Source of the DNA: Megaustenia siamemsis
Taxonomy: Eukaryota; Mollusca; Gastropoda; Stylommatophora; Ariophantidae
DNA: 64,000 bases
Reading direction: 5' to 3'
NCBI GenBank assembly: GCA_032433765.1
Contig: JAVIAB010000101.1
Coordinates: forward strand, 66,940,640-67,004,639
The position numbers and the translations under genes are program-made. Of the stretch, positions 22,090-33,669 are shown one piece after another. Every line of letters starts with the position of its first letter. The stretch's first letter is position 1. Under the pieces are notes generated by a model that made no database searches, was not told the origin of the DNA, and saw only the letters and a list, made by a program, of their open reading frames with translations.

Positions 22090-22780
22090 TAGTTGGTCAT
22101 TAGACCATCACCATCACACAACAGACTATAAGGTCTTCCAGCAATGTGAATTGTGAAGTCCCTCCTAACTAACATGGACCACCGATGCTGACAAGTCATG
22201 TACGAAACCCCACTCTGTCTTTCTCTGATTAGAGTATGACCGCCCAAGGGATATACAACTAATGTGATGACGTAGCTCACGCAACATTGGCTGCACTCAC
22301 AATATCCCAGTTACTATAGTAAATGCAGACAACAGCACACGAAAAGCTGACGCTTAATCTCCAAAGTGAAAACTGCAACTGACTAGACAGAGCAGAGCTT
22401 AGCAATAAATAATAGTTATAAGCTGTTCAAGTTGAATTCAAGTTGGACTATCTGCTGTTATTTGTGTGACTTCACTTCATCTCACAGTAGAGTTGCCTAG
22501 TTCCAGTCTTTATTAAAACAAACTGGTTAACAAGGTTATGAGGAATTCCTGCCTGCAATGAAACTGACTCTATGAACAGAGCAGAACAGGTTAACAAGGT
22601 AAGAAAATAAGAAATGAAAAAAATAGATACAGAAAAAAAGGGTATGGATAAAGCTTCATCTAACAAGAGAATAACACAAACCAGAATGATGTTTCAGTTC
22701 AATAGGCCTTGAGCAGGAACAGACATACTACACACACATAAATATGTTTTTAACATACAAATTTTAAAATGTATAATTTT
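22090..22780. other. unassigned sequence, nothing recognised
   Basis: Moderately complex sequence following repeat D. No domain, splice pair or internal repeat stands out. Confidence 0.4.
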
Positions 22781-23075
22781 GTTTTAAAACAATTAAAAAT
22801 GAAAAGGGAACTACTAAACACAATTTGAACAAGACAAATTACATTTTTGGGGCATGTTAAAAGACACAACAGCCTAATAAAAGTAATCTTGGAAGGGAAA
22901 ATACAAGGTAAAAGACACAGGGGTGGACCAAGACTAACATGGACGAGTAACATCAAAAGATGGACAAGTCAGCCTATGACAATGTGCACCATCAATGCAA
23001 GAGACAGAGTGGAATGGTGCTCCATGGTAGCCAACCTTTGATGTGGAGACGGCACTCATGATGATGATGATTTAT
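22780..23075 (+). mobile_element. LINE-C 3' end
   Basis: Encodes the C-terminal tail (TNIKRW-like, then EWCSMVANL) with the typical agagacagagtggaatgg, tggtagccaacctt and cggcactcatgatgatgatg end. The (atg)n tail marks the 3' end, directly against a LINE-B copy in the opposite orientation. Confidence 0.85.
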
Positions 23076-23079
23076 TTTT

Positions 23080-23600
23080 TTATTTTAGTCTTTAACAGTC
23101 TCAATCTTTGCAAAGATTTTTTAGCTAATCCCACCATTTGTCTCTGTTCTGTGCAAGCATCTTGATGTCATTGAGGGAGCTGATTCCTACTGCCTTTGCC
23201 TCTCAATCAATGTTCTTCTCAGTGTCTATCAGGGTTGGCTTCTTTGCCTCCTACCTGTTGTTTTCCAATTGAGGGCTTCCTTTGCTATTCTATTATTACA
23301 ACTTCTTATCACATGTCCATCATCTTTTCATGATTACTGAAGATATTAGTGGTTGATTGGCATTTTCTCTAATTACCTCATTTGTTTTGAATTTGTTTCA
23401 CACTATACCAAGTATATTTCTTAGACATTTGTTTTCAAATGTGTTCAACTTTGTCTCTATGTCTCTTGTTGTTTTCCAACTTTTTCATGCATATGTAAGG
23501 GTTGATAGGGCATTTGATTTGAATAGTCTAAGTTTTGTTTTTGTGCTGATGAGTTTTTATTTCCACATTTTCTCAAGGCTTTTGAAATCCTTGAAATGAT
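23080..23600 (-). mobile_element. LINE-B fragment
   Basis: Reverse complement of the LINE-B C-terminal region, with gaagatattagtggttgatt, tttgtctctgttctgtgcaa and aaggcttttgaaatcc. It lacks the GATA tail and carries a variant 3' part (gtctcaatctttgcaaagat) also seen at 38200-38240. Frame-disrupted. Confidence 0.82.
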
Positions 23601-24315
23601 ATATATATATATAGGTAACATTACTGGAGTATAACACAGGACTCAGCGGAGAAACAAAATATTTATATTAATGGGTTAAACCATTGGGATCTTAAAATGT
23701 GGTAGTTCTTGCCCTGATGTAGAATTAAGTTGTTAATTTGTGGTTTCTGAGTTTAAAATAGAAAAGAGACTACAAAAATCCAATATGAATGAATAGGGTA
23801 TTTGACATTGTTATTGATGAGGTTAGCGTTACATTTTTAGATGGGTTATTGAAGTCAATAACCAAATGAATTGGTAAGTGTTCTCGTTATTGGCAATAGC
23901 TTTAGATGTTCATCTTAGAACTAAATGTAAGCCTATGTGGTAATATATCTGTCTCCATATAGTGTGCTTTCTACGAAAACTTGCGCTATATTGCACAGGA
24001 TATACATAAATTGATGATGTGTTTAGATAAATTGATGATATTTATATTATGAATATGTTTTGATGTTAAACTGAATTTCTCTTTTAAATTGCAGGTTTAT
24101 GTTAAAAAGTACAGGTGCACATTATTCATTATGACAAGCCAGGGAGGGACACATTGAAAGCCTTTGTTAGTCAGATTTCTGACTGCAAGCTTCAAATTGA
24201 CCTATACACAGACTGGAACAAGGAATGTAATTTAATTATGTTTTAGGACATCTAACATTTGCTTGCTATATGTACTTTATATTTATGACTTCTTGATGAT
24301 ATTAATGCCCATATA
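23600..24315. other. unassigned sequence, nothing recognised
   Basis: AT-rich, with a short TA run at 23598-23612. No gene or repeat match. Confidence 0.45.
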
Positions 24316-24395
24316 GTTAATCCTGATCGATGGCTTCCGGGTTCACCCAGCCTTCAATGGGTACTGGTTTTTTTCTGGCAAAGTAAATTGGCATG

Positions 24396-24644
24396 AAAAA
24401 GGTAAAAGAAAAAGAGGAAGACCCAGGGAGACACTGAGAAGAACATTGATGAGAGAGGCAAGAGCAGCAGGAATCGGCTCCCTCAATGAGATAGAACTGC
24501 TTGCACAGAACAGAGACAGATGGCGAGATTTGATAAAATATCTCTAAAAGAAAACTGCTAGAACAAAAATTCATATAGGAGAAGGTGTATCTTGGTCTAC
24601 GCCCTATGGGCCGGTTACGGCTCGAAAGGTCAATAGATAGATAG
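24396..24644 (+). mobile_element. LINE-B, severely 5'-truncated, inside SINE-1
   Basis: A 249-bp LINE-B 3' end, nearly identical to 14725-14956, ending in caatagatagatag. The 11-bp target-site duplication aaattggcatg is at 24385-24395 and 24645-24655. Confidence 0.93.
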
Positions 24645-24705
24645 AAATTGGCATGGGTGTAATATTGACCACATTACCCCAAAAATCATGGTCGCTAACA
24701 CCATA

Positions 24706-25790
24706 AATCATTAATATTATCAAAGACGATGGTATGATGGTTACACATGTGCAGTTTGTACAGAGGATGGACTGAGCGAATGTTTTCCAATAGAAACTGG
24801 AGTTAAACAAGGATGTATTTTATTGTCCTTGTTATCTGGAGTTGTTATGGACTTCATAATGAATAAAATGCTGCACCGGCAACAAAGGCATCGAATGGAT
24901 GAGACCATTTGGAGGACCTCGATTTTGCTGATGACATAGTTCTCATCAGCAGTCAGATAAAAAACAATGCAGGAAAACACAAATGAACTGTCATTAATAG
25001 CCAGAAAAATTGGGCAAGAGATCAATCATGAAAAGACTAAAGTCATGAAAAGCTTAATTCCAACAGATGACAGAATATACATGTTAAAACAAACCAGTGG
25101 ACGAGATCGATCACTTTATCTATCTTGGAAGTCACATTGATTGGGAAAGGGATACACGTAAATAAATTAGAATCAGAATAGCTAAAGCAGCAATGTCTTT
25201 CAGGAGCCTTGAAAAGTTGTAGAGATCAAAATTCATCAGCACAAACACAAAATTTAGACTATTCAAATCAAATGTACTATCAACCTTACATATGTATGTG
25301 AGAGCTGAAAAACAACAAGAGACATACAAACAAAGTTGAACGCATTTGAAAATAAATGTCTAAGGAAAATACTTGGTATAGCATGGAACGAATTCAAAAC
25401 AAACGAGGAAATTAGTGAAATCGCCAATCAACCACTAATATCTTCAGTAATCAAGAAAAAGATGATGGTCATATGTTGGACATGTGAAAAGGAGAGATAA
25501 TAACCAAATAACAAAGCAAGCCCTCATCTGGGAAACAACAGGTGAGAGGAAAAGAGGCTGGCCCAGAGAGACACTGAGAAGAACATTAATCAGAGAGGCA
25601 AGAACAGCAGGAATCGGCTCCTTCAATGAGATAGAGTTGCTTGCACAGAACAGAGACAAATGGCGAGATTTGATAAAAGATCTATACAAGTATTGAAAAC
25701 TGCTAGAATACAAATTTATATAAGAGAAAGAGTATCTGAGTCTATATCCTATGGGACGGCTTTAGCTCGAAAGGTCTATAGATAAACAGA
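24706..25790 (+). mobile_element. LINE-B copy with RT palm and C-terminal tail, inside SINE-1
   Basis: Translation with several frameshifts gives the ETGVKQGCI block, DFADDIVLISS (only by changing frame near 24930), HEKTKVMKSLIPT, and the ITKQALIWETTGERKRG tail (25484-25696). The 3' end reads ctcgaaaggtctatagata. Flanking acaccata/ataccata is an 8-bp duplication with one mismatch. Older than the 24396 insertion, judging by its damage. Confidence 0.87.
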
Positions 25791-25845
25791 ATACCATATT
25801 CCCTATACGCCACTTGGCGGGACGGGTTCTTGTTGAGCACTGTGG

Positions 25846-26125
25846 TTATAATTTGATATGCTGTATGATGAATGACTTCTATCGACATTGTTGTTCATGC
25901 CAATGACATAGACTTGAATGTTATGGATAACTTATACGTATTGAAATATCTACATTGTGTAGAGATGGGACAATCCTTTCTGTCTCCAGTGACAACTGGT
26001 TAGGGGATATAATAAAATGAACAATTTTTTTTTTTATTTATGTTTACATTCCAAAGAAGGATCAATTATTGATGCCAAAGGAATCTACAATTGTCCATAT
26101 TAATGTTTCCTATATTTATAATTTT
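25846..26125. other. unassigned short interval
   Basis: No gene or repeat match recognised. Confidence 0.4.
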
Positions 26126-26550
26126 GCCCGTGCGCTGCCGGGGCCCTACCCCGCATGTTCATAAGAGGCAAGAAAGGAGGGTTGGGCATGGGACTGGCTA
26201 TCCCATACTGTAAAAAAATAAGCTGAAAAAACTTCACAAACATGGACAAGTCAAAGAAAAGAATAAAAGTAAATCCGCCATCCTGGAAAGATAAAGGCTC
26301 TCTGTCTAAGAGATGTGTGACACAAGACGGAGAAAGCCATAAGGAGTCTGGGTTGCCGACTCACCTTTTGTCTACCTGAAAAAACAAAGTTGAAGACCAA
26401 GAAATTCTTGGAGAAGACAAATTGAAGCAGAGATGAAGATGAACAGGAAGACATGGAATGATCTTAAAAAAATGACAAGAAACAGGATGACTTGGAAAGT
26501 GTTTGTTGAAGACCTATGCTCCACAGGGAGCTGAAAGGTAGAAGAAGAAG
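26126..26550 (+). mobile_element. LINE/SINE-like fragment with (GAA) tail
   Basis: Starts gcccgtgcgctgccggggcc, similar to the head of SINE-2 at 29111 (cccgtgtgttaccggggcct). The end encodes WNDLKKMTRNRMTW..VEDLCSTGS-like sequence followed by gtagaagaagaag, which fits an RTE-type C-terminus and a GAA tail. Whether this is one element or two joined pieces is unclear. Confidence 0.5.
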
Positions 26551-28065
26551 ATATTTATAATTTCATATGTCATATTTTCTGTTGTTGTATGTACTTAGTA
26601 TATCACAATATGGCAATTATATTTTTATCAGTATATGGGGTTTTTATTTTATGTTAAATGTGATGGGAAAATTTTTATTTTATTAATGGGTGTGGTAGTC
26701 TGTTATAGACTACACTTTTTTTTACAGTTTTGTTAATGTTTTAATTAATAAAATATAAACTTGTGAGTTATGAGGTAAACAGATTTTATTGGCATACTAA
26801 TTTTAGGCTTGGATGTTTAGTGATATTCCACTGGCAGACAGTCTAATAAACAAACAAATCTAGTGATGTAGAAAGGGAATGTAGGATATTTGAAGCTGGA
26901 GTTTCCTTTTATCAGACAACTACTGTAGTTATTTGTGAGTAATTAAAAGTTAAAGACAGGGAAAAAGTAAAACATATACATCTGCTCATCTAACATAATG
27001 AGAAGCTGGGACAAAGGATAGCTGATGTTATTAGCGTATTAACGAGATACGAAACCCAGATTTGACAGACGATAAGTTCCTTGAGATGGAGATGTTCTTC
27101 CTCATGATCCGCCTAGGTGGCTAGACAGAGGTGTAGACTGTAGTTACAAGTAGACATCTGAGAGTTGAAGAAAAGACAGATTGGTCTCTTTGACCTCAGA
27201 CATTTAGCTGGACAGTAGCTTGTAGCCAGCAGTTTGAAAAGGCCATATCCATTACAAGCAGTTAATAGGGACTAGTGCTTCCACTTTAGATGCTAGTGGC
27301 TTGCAGCTCTTGCTACTTTAGTGAGTCGTTTATGTTATTTATTCACAAGCTGAGAGTTAGACATAATTAGTGATGTAAGCATAGTTATTGTAAGACAAGG
27401 ACAGTAGAAGTACAGAAAGTGAGAGAAATATAACTGGGCTGGAACGTTACTGATGCACGTATGTTTGTGTAACCACAGCTATGAAGTATCAAGACAATTG
27501 GTATACTAAATAAAAGTTTAACATCAAGACTGTTGTTGTTTGTGTTTATATCATTAAGGATTATCTTGTCTGTTAAGTGTGAAAGAATATGGAGGCAGTA
27601 AAAACAAAAAAGGAGAATGTTAAATTGTAAAATAGACATTTGGGAATTGAATGAACAAATTAAAAGTGATATTTGTAATGGAAAACTGACTTTTATTTTA
27701 TTGATAATTGTTCATTTGCACATACCTATAATATACATAGGCCTTTTTTCTTCTGAAGCAGGTTAAATGCAATTCTCTCAACCAGTCATTTAAATATGTT
27801 GATCATTTACTACCCTGTTCTCAAAAGTCACTCCTTTAAAGTTGAAATTGTCAGCTTCTGCAAAAGGTTTCATGATAGACGGGTCCACACTTTATTTTCA
27901 GTGTTCAGATAGTCCAACATATAAGGATCTGCATCTTTAACAATGTAAAATTGGGCGACACAATTCTTCTGCAGGTTTGGCAAATCAAAAGAATGGCATA
28001 GGTTTCTATATAGTATTGATATTTTTTTAAAAATTTCAAACGTCAGCTTTTACCTTTGATAAGTC
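26551..28065. other. 1.5 kb of AT-rich DNA, nothing recognised
   Basis: No repeat match to the rest of the window and no credible coding exon. The minus-strand frame 27385-27639 is low-complexity. Confidence 0.5.
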
Positions 28066-28067
28066 CC

Positions 28068-28270
28068 TATAGACTAGGAACTGAATTTTGTGTGTTAATC
28101 CATTTTTCCCTGGCAGCCGTGTGCACAGGGGTCCCTCACCGCACGTGCTGATAACTCCATCTTCAGAGGTACTCATATTTTTTACATCGAAGAGTAATTG
28201 CTGTTTCAAGCCGGGCCTCGCTGCTGAGACCAGGGGTGGTTGCCGCAGAGAAAAATCATAGATAAAAATC
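28068..28270 (-). repeat. dispersed repeat A, inverted copy
   Basis: Reverse-complement partner of 1540-1800: cagccgtgtgcacaggggtc, ccatcttcagaggtac and accaggggtggttgccgcag. Orientation is opposite to the first copy. Confidence 0.75.
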
Positions 28271-28614
28271 CCAACTGGTGTATTGATATAGGGAGGCTAG
28301 ATGAATGGTAGGTAATTTTAAAACGGCATGGCCAATATCCAGGTAGTGCTGATCAATGGACACAAATATGGCATTAATAGGCCTTCCAAATGTAGTAGTT
28401 GTTGAGTCATAAATATATTAGTCCGGCAATATTAGTTTCCTTTTCGATTAAACATTAAGCTGTCTTGGTTAACTTCAGTAAAGTTTAGTGAAACACATTC
28501 AGGAGCATTCTGGCTTAAAAAAATGGAAAAGAAGAAGAATTAACTTATCTGGTATAGTGAGTTAATGAAAAAGCTGTTAGAAATGGCATGAAAATCGATG
28601 CAAAAAAATTCACC

Positions 28615-29600
28615 ATCATTAAATGCTGTCTACGCATTACAGGTTGGCTACCATGGAGTACCATTCAGCTCTATCTCTTGCTTTGTTGGTGCAGGTTGTC
28701 ATAGGTGACTTATCCATCTTTTGATATTACTCATCCATGTTAGTCTTGGTCTGCCTCTTATACCTTGCATTTTCACTTCGAAGATTACTTTTAGTAAGCT
28801 GCTGTGTCTTTTAACATACCCCCCCCCCCATTAAAAAAAATATCATGTCTTGTTTGAATTGTGTTTAGTAGTTCTCTTTTCATTTTTAGCTGTATCAAGA
28901 CTACATCATTTCTTTTCTTTTCTTTATATCCAATTCTTCTTTCATTCCACATTTCAGAGGCTTCAATTTTCTGTTCTGTTTTCTTTCTAATGTCCATGTT
29001 TCTGCACTTTATATGAATGTTGAGATGTAACATTTTCTTATTCTTAGTTTTAGCCACTAGTGTTATTTGTTTTGATGTTGGTGTACTTTTCATGGCATTA
29101 AAATTACTTTCCCGTGTGTTACCGGGGCCTCATGATGGAAGTAAAGAATAGTGACACTGTGACCTTCCAGGCATGTCGTAAGAGGCAACTAAGGAGGTTG
29201 ATCGATGGCTTGACAAGCTGTCATTGTAAAAAGTATTGTTATGGAAACAGCGCCATATATTTTAGAGCAGTGATCTCTGCAATATGTGCCACTTTGGCAC
29301 GCAAGGTTTCTGTTTTTGAGATTGTGGTTCTGCCCTATGTGCCGTCTTTGGCTCGAAAGGACAATAGATAGATAGATAGAATATTACTTTTTGCCATTCC
29401 TACTCTTTTGTTTATTTCAGTTGTACATTTTCCATCACTGGTTATAGTATATCCAAGGTAGTTGTAGCTCTGAACGGTCTCAGGATCTATTTCTTCAACT
29501 TTGATATCCACCTGTAATTTGAATATTATCTTTATTTATGATGATAGTTTTAGTTTCTGTGATATTCATTATTAATCTATATTTTTGCTTGTCATGTTTA
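28615..29600 (-). mobile_element. LINE-C copy, interrupted by SINE-2
   Basis: Minus-strand LINE-C. The 3' end (ccatcattaaatgctgtc, ggttggctaccatggag) is at the left. The coding part (28791-29093 region) includes the AKTKNKKMLHLNIH segment, damaged, and IEASEMWNERRIGYKEK, which aligns with IEAFEMWIYRRIGRIGWKEK at 45545-45883. The element resumes at 29383 after a SINE-2 insertion and continues towards the RT domain. Confidence 0.83.
29111..29382 (+). mobile_element. SINE-2, LINE-B-tailed short element
   Basis: A 270-bp element from cccgtgtgttaccggggcct to ctcgaaaggacaatagatag plus GATA repeats. aaaattacttt on the left and atattacttt on the right form an imperfect target-site duplication inside LINE-C. 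The 3' end is almost the same as the LINE-B end. The 85-codon open frame inside it (29114-29371) lacks any known domain. A second copy is at 42800-43035 (minus). Confidence 0.85.
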
Positions 29601-29739
29601 TTTCATTAAGTAATCGTTGTAGATATTTATGCTTTTATGCTAGTAATACCGTTATCTGCACACACAAAATTATGATATAAAAGAAGGGTGGTATTGTTGT
29701 TGAAATAAAAAATATTAATAGATAAAAATAAAGCCTGTC

Positions 29740-30010
29740 ACAAAAAATGCATCGTGTTCATTCTGCGGTCAGATCTGTTTAACCAATATTGGTGGATTCT
29801 TCACGAGAAAAGATGCTCAGTAAAATAGCATCCAGCATTAGAAACTAATAATTACCAAATTACTGGCCAGTGCATGATTATTATAAACTGTCGAGACACC
29901 AAAAGCTATTAAGTATCTCAGTATCCAAAAAAGATGTGCCTGTTTTATTTTTAATTTAATTAAATTAATTAATTATTATTATAATTAATTATTATTGTCG
30001 GCTCCCTGAT
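29740..30010. repeat. short dispersed repeat E (partner at 60540-61060)
   Basis: gttcattctgcggtcagatc here matches gttcattctgcggtcggacc at 60922-60941. The remainder is weakly similar. Function unknown. Confidence 0.4.
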
Positions 30011-30655
30011 GTGATATGAGGATAGATGCTGGTTATGCTATAAGTAATGAGTCTCATGTTTTTTTTTTTAATGCTATATTACAAAGTTTCAATATGAGAG
30101 CTCTTTGTGACACGGCAGATATCTAACTGATAGTCCATTTCCTTTCAATACTTTCATACTGGCCGCTGCAGCACAAAGTGATTTTTGTTTATATTGTGGG
30201 CACCATCTTGGAAAATCTGTGTCTATGTGTACGGCCGGTATTTCAACTTAAACTTGTATGCTTACGCTATAATAGGTTTCTTCTTACAATTACAAGTCTA
30301 TGCACACACTGGTCATCTGGAGAGAAAAAAAATAAAGAAAAGGGCACATGATATATATAAAGAGAGATTACAGTTATGGAAACCACTATCAAGTGTTTTA
30401 ACTGATCAATGACTAGCACTAGAGCCCCTTCCACCATAAATGTTATCATATTAATGATGTTTTATGGCAGGATAAGCTTCAAATGACTATATGTTATGTA
30501 ATTACAGTTAAAGACAGCAGGGTTATGTACATTCTTGTTATGACAGCACTTAAAAGCAAGAGCATAATCATAATTGTTATGGTTACAAGCAAACATTGGC
30601 ATTTTTTTTTGAATGAAAATTAATGCTGAAAAAGGACAGATTCACTCAGGGAATA
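30010..30655. other. unassigned sequence
   Basis: AT-rich with poly-T tracts; no gene recognised. The short plus-strand frame at 30185-30412 shows no domain. Confidence 0.4.
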
Positions 30656-30659
30656 AAGA

Positions 30660-30860
30660 ACATAAGTTTGCTGCCAGTAAGACAGAACTGGTCCTGCAGT
30701 GGATTCTAGCATACTGTGGCATCCCTGGTAACTAGAAAGCAGACGAACTCGGAAAATCAGACGGTAGCCTTCAACAGTTCAACCAACCATAGAGCCTCAA
30801 AGAAATAAAGACAATTCTGAAACAAGCTCGAAAAACAGAACGGAAACATTGAAAATATGA
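30660..30860 (+). pseudogene. RNase H domain relic of a retrotransposon
   Basis: Translation gives LVLQWILAYCGIPGN, a stop, then KADELGKSDGS. This is the 'W.PAH.GI.GNE.AD.LAK' block of RNase H domains in jockey/I-type LINE and LTR polyproteins, including the Asp of the GNE-AD motif. It carries stop codons and has no accompanying RT. Other than those named here, no further domains are visible. Confidence 0.65.
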
Positions 30861-31000
30861 GTCATAACACAACTCTAACAAACTCAACTGGCATAACTAG
30901 CCAAGATATTCAGACTCGGAGAGGTCACTGTGGCCTTAGGGCACACCTACTCAAGATAGGACAAAATAGTGGCTTTGACGAAACACAATTAGAAGACAAA

Positions 31001-31859
31001 TGAAATTTTTCTATCTATCTATCTATTGACCTTTCGAGCCGTAACCGGCCCATAGGGCGTAGACCAAGATACACCTTCTCCTATATGAATTTTTGTTCTA
31101 GCAGTTTTCTTTTAAAGGTATTTTATCAAATCTCGCCATCTGTCTCTGTTCTGTGCAAGCAGTTCTATCTCATTGAGGGAGCCGATTCCTGCTGCTCTTG
31201 CCTCTCTCATCAATGTTCTTCTCAGTGTCTCCCTGGGTCTTCCTCTTTTTCTTTTACCTGTTGTTTCCCATATGAGGGCTTGCTTTGCTATTCGATTATT
31301 ATCTCTTCTCATCACATGTCCAACGTATGACCATCGTCTTTTCTTTATTACTGAAGATATTAGTGGTTGATTGGCGATTTCTCTAATTTCCTCGTTTGTT
31401 TTGAATTCGTTCCATTCTATACCAAGTATTTTCCTTAGACATTTATTTTCGAATACGTTCAACTTTGTTTCTATATCTCTTGTTGTTTTCCAGCTTTCAC
31501 ACGCATACGTAAGGGTTGATAGTACATTTGATTTGAATAGCCTAAGTTTTGTGTTTGTGCTAATGAGTTTTGATTTCCACAACTTTTCAAGGCTTCTGAA
31601 AGACATTGCTGCTTTAGCCAGTCTGATTCTAATTTCTTTGCTCGTATCCCCTTCTCGATCAATGTGACTTCCAAGATAGATAAAGTGATCGATCTCTTCT
31701 ACTGGTTTGTTTTCCATGTATATTTTGTCACTTGTTGGAATTAAACTTTTCATGACTTTAGTCTTTTCATGATTGACCTCAAGCCCAATTTTGCTGGCTA
31801 TTGATGATAGTTCATTTGTGTTTTCCTGCATCGTTTTTATCTGACTGACTGAAATTTTT
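31001..31859 (-). mobile_element. LINE-B copy with intact 239-residue 3' ORF segment
   Basis: Element at 31011-31849 between the 10-bp target-site duplications tgaaattttt (31001-31010 and 31850-31859). The 3' GATA tail is at the left. It inserted into a LINE-C copy whose halves resume on each side (aaacacaatt..acaaatg | ggggcatgttaaaagacac). Confidence 0.92.
31112..31831 (-). CDS. LINE-B reverse transcriptase C-terminal segment
   Basis: An open 239-residue frame, running from just after the RT FADD region: MQENTNELSSIASKIG, HEKTKVMKSLIPTSDK (palm/thumb), IYLGSHIDREG, ENKCLRKILGIEWNE, then the tail YVGHVMRRDNN and KRKRGRPRETLRRTL. It lacks the endonuclease and catalytic Asp boxes, so it cannot transpose on its own. 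It is the least damaged LINE-B sequence here and serves as the reference for the other fragments. Confidence 0.88.
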   Translation of the reverse strand: MQENTNELSSIASKIGLEVNHEKTKVMKSLIPTSDKIYMENKPVEEIDHFIYLGSHIDREGDTSKEIRIRLAKAAMSFRSLEKLWKSKLISTNTKLRLFKSNVLSTLTYACESWKTTRDIETKLNVFENKCLRKILGIEWNEFKTNEEIREIANQPLISSVIKKRRWSYVGHVMRRDNNRIAKQALIWETTGKRKRGRPRETLRRTLMREARAAGIGSLNEIELLAQNRDRWRDLIKYL

Positions 31860-32042
31860 GGGGCATGTTAAAAGACACAACAGCCTAATAAAAATAATAT
31901 TGGAAGGGAAAATACAAGGTAAAAGACGCAGAGGCAGATCAAGACTAACATGACGGGTAACATCAACAGATGGACAAGTCAGCCTATGACAATCTGCAGC
32001 ATCAAAGAAAAAAGACAGAGTGGAATGGCACTCCATGGTAGC
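31860..32042 (+). mobile_element. LINE-C 3' end piece
   Basis: ggggcatgttaaaagacaca, aagggaaaatacaaggtaaa and tggtagccaaccttt identify the LINE-C C-terminal tail. It lacks the (ATG)n end and abuts an inverted LINE-C segment. Confidence 0.85.
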
Positions 32043-32150
32043 CAACCTTTAGGATTTTCTGCTAGTAGTACAGTATCATCAGCATATCTTAGGTTATTGA
32101 TTATCTTTCCATTAATTTGTAGGCCTGGTATCTCTATGATGTTTTTAAAG
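32043..32150 (-). mobile_element. inverted LINE-C segment
   Basis: Reverse complement of 32347-32450 (the YADD region: aggattttctgctagtagta here, tactactagcagaaaatcct there). It joins the preceding plus-strand 3' end and the following plus-strand RT segment, so the locus is rearranged. Confidence 0.85.
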
Positions 32151-33190
32151 ATACAAACAACTTATACAATGCCTAAAAGAGATACATCTAGATGACAAGG
32201 ACATACAACTAATATGTAATCTACACTGGGAGCAAACAGCAAAAATAAAATATAACAAAGAGAACTCTACACCCATTGATATAAAAAGAACAGTAAGACA
32301 GGGATGCATCCTATCACCAAATGTGTTCAATCTATACACTGAGCAAATATTTAAAAACATCATAGAGATGCCAGGCCTACAAATTAATGGAAAAATAATC
32401 AATAACCTAAGATATGCTGATGATACTGTACTACTAGCAGAAAATCCTAAAGATCTACAACATTTAAGTAATGAAATAAACAGGACAAGCAAAAAATATG
32501 AACTAGATATGAATATCAAGAAGACTAAAACTATGATCATAAACAAAGAAAATACTTAAAACCCACAAGTGGATATAAAAATTGAAGGAATAGACCTGGA
32601 GACAGTTCAGAACTACAACCACCTTGGACATACTATAACCAGTGATGGAAAATGCACAGCTGAAATAAACAAAAGAATAGGAATGGCAAAAAGTAATGTT
32701 AATGTCATGAAGAACATACTGACATCAAAATAAATAACACCAAGGCTAAAACTAAGAATAGCAAAATGTTACATCTTCTCAATATTCCTATATGGTGCAG
32801 AAACATGGACATTAGACAAGAAACAGAACAGAGAAATAAAGCTTTTGAAATGTGGATATATAGAAGAATAGGTAGAATTTTATGGAAGGAAAAGAAAACA
32901 AACGATGAAGTCTTAAAATAACTAAAAATGAAAAGAGAACTACAAAACACAATTCAAACAAGACGATTGCGATTTTTGGGCCTTGTTAAAAGTCACAACA
33001 GCTTACTAAATGTAATTCTGGAGCGAAAAATACAAGGTAAAAGAGTCAGACCAAAACTAACATGGACGAGTAACATCAAAGATGGAAAACCTGCCTGACA
33101 ACCTGCATCATCAAAGCAAGAGACAGAGCAGAATGGCGCTCCATGGTAGCCAACCTTCGATGCGGAGACGGCACTCAGTGAATATGATGA
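32151..33190 (+). mobile_element. LINE-C copy with RT catalytic region, degraded
   Basis: Encodes TVRQGCILSPNVFNLYT, RYADDTVLLAENP (YADD catalytic box), NIKKTKTMIINKE, then after a stop the LGHTITSDGKCTAEINKRIG segment and FSIFLYGAETWTLDK. The 3' tail ends near 33185 (cggagacggcactcagtg). Stops at the end of the 32323-32559 frame and later show it is inactive. Confidence 0.85.
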
Positions 33191-33309
33191 GTGACTTTGC
33201 AACATGTGACTGTGGAGCTATTCGAATTTAGCTAATTCGAAACTAGTTAAAATTAATTCTAGTTCGACATTTTTTTATTATTTAATTTTTTTTTTTTTAG
33301 ATACTCTAT

Positions 33310-33425
33310 TACTTACATGACTGTGTGTTTGTTCCCACTGAAGGCCTGTTGAGCCGAAACGTCGTTTTATTTTGTGTCGTCCATTTGTTGCGTAAAGTTT
33401 TAAATACCGTTATTTTTTTTCTTCC
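33310..33425 (+). mobile_element. Penelope-like element, 3' end fragment
   Basis: ctgaaggcctgttgagccga, aacgtcg and tgtcgtccatttgttgcgta match the non-coding 3' region of the Penelope-like element at 49070-49140. No coding part. Confidence 0.7.
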
Positions 33426-33669
33426 CCCCCCCCCCCCTATATTTTTTTTTTCCCTTTCTTCAAACACACCCCAGAGCTTATCTTACAGGACTGCAGCACT
33501 CTCGACACCATAAGGGCACTAATATGGCCGACAGAAACCACCATACATGACAAGTTATGAGAAACCGATAAACACATCAAATACAAAGTCTTGTTCGTAA
33601 CCCAAGCTGGTCTAAATGCATAGCAATAGCAGATTGCCGAATAAGAAGAATTGATGAAAGCAATAAATA

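Larger units (their letters stand above)
24316..25845 (+). mobile_element. SINE-1 copy split by two LINE-B insertions
   Basis: Three collinear pieces make one SINE-1 body: 24316-24395 (gggttcacccagcc..tactggttt), 24645-24705 (gaccacattaccccaaaaat..gctaacaccata) and 25791-25845 (ataccatattccctatacg..acttggcgggacgg). The order and orientation match the uninterrupted copy at 35569-35813. The tRNA head is truncated. Confidence 0.88.
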
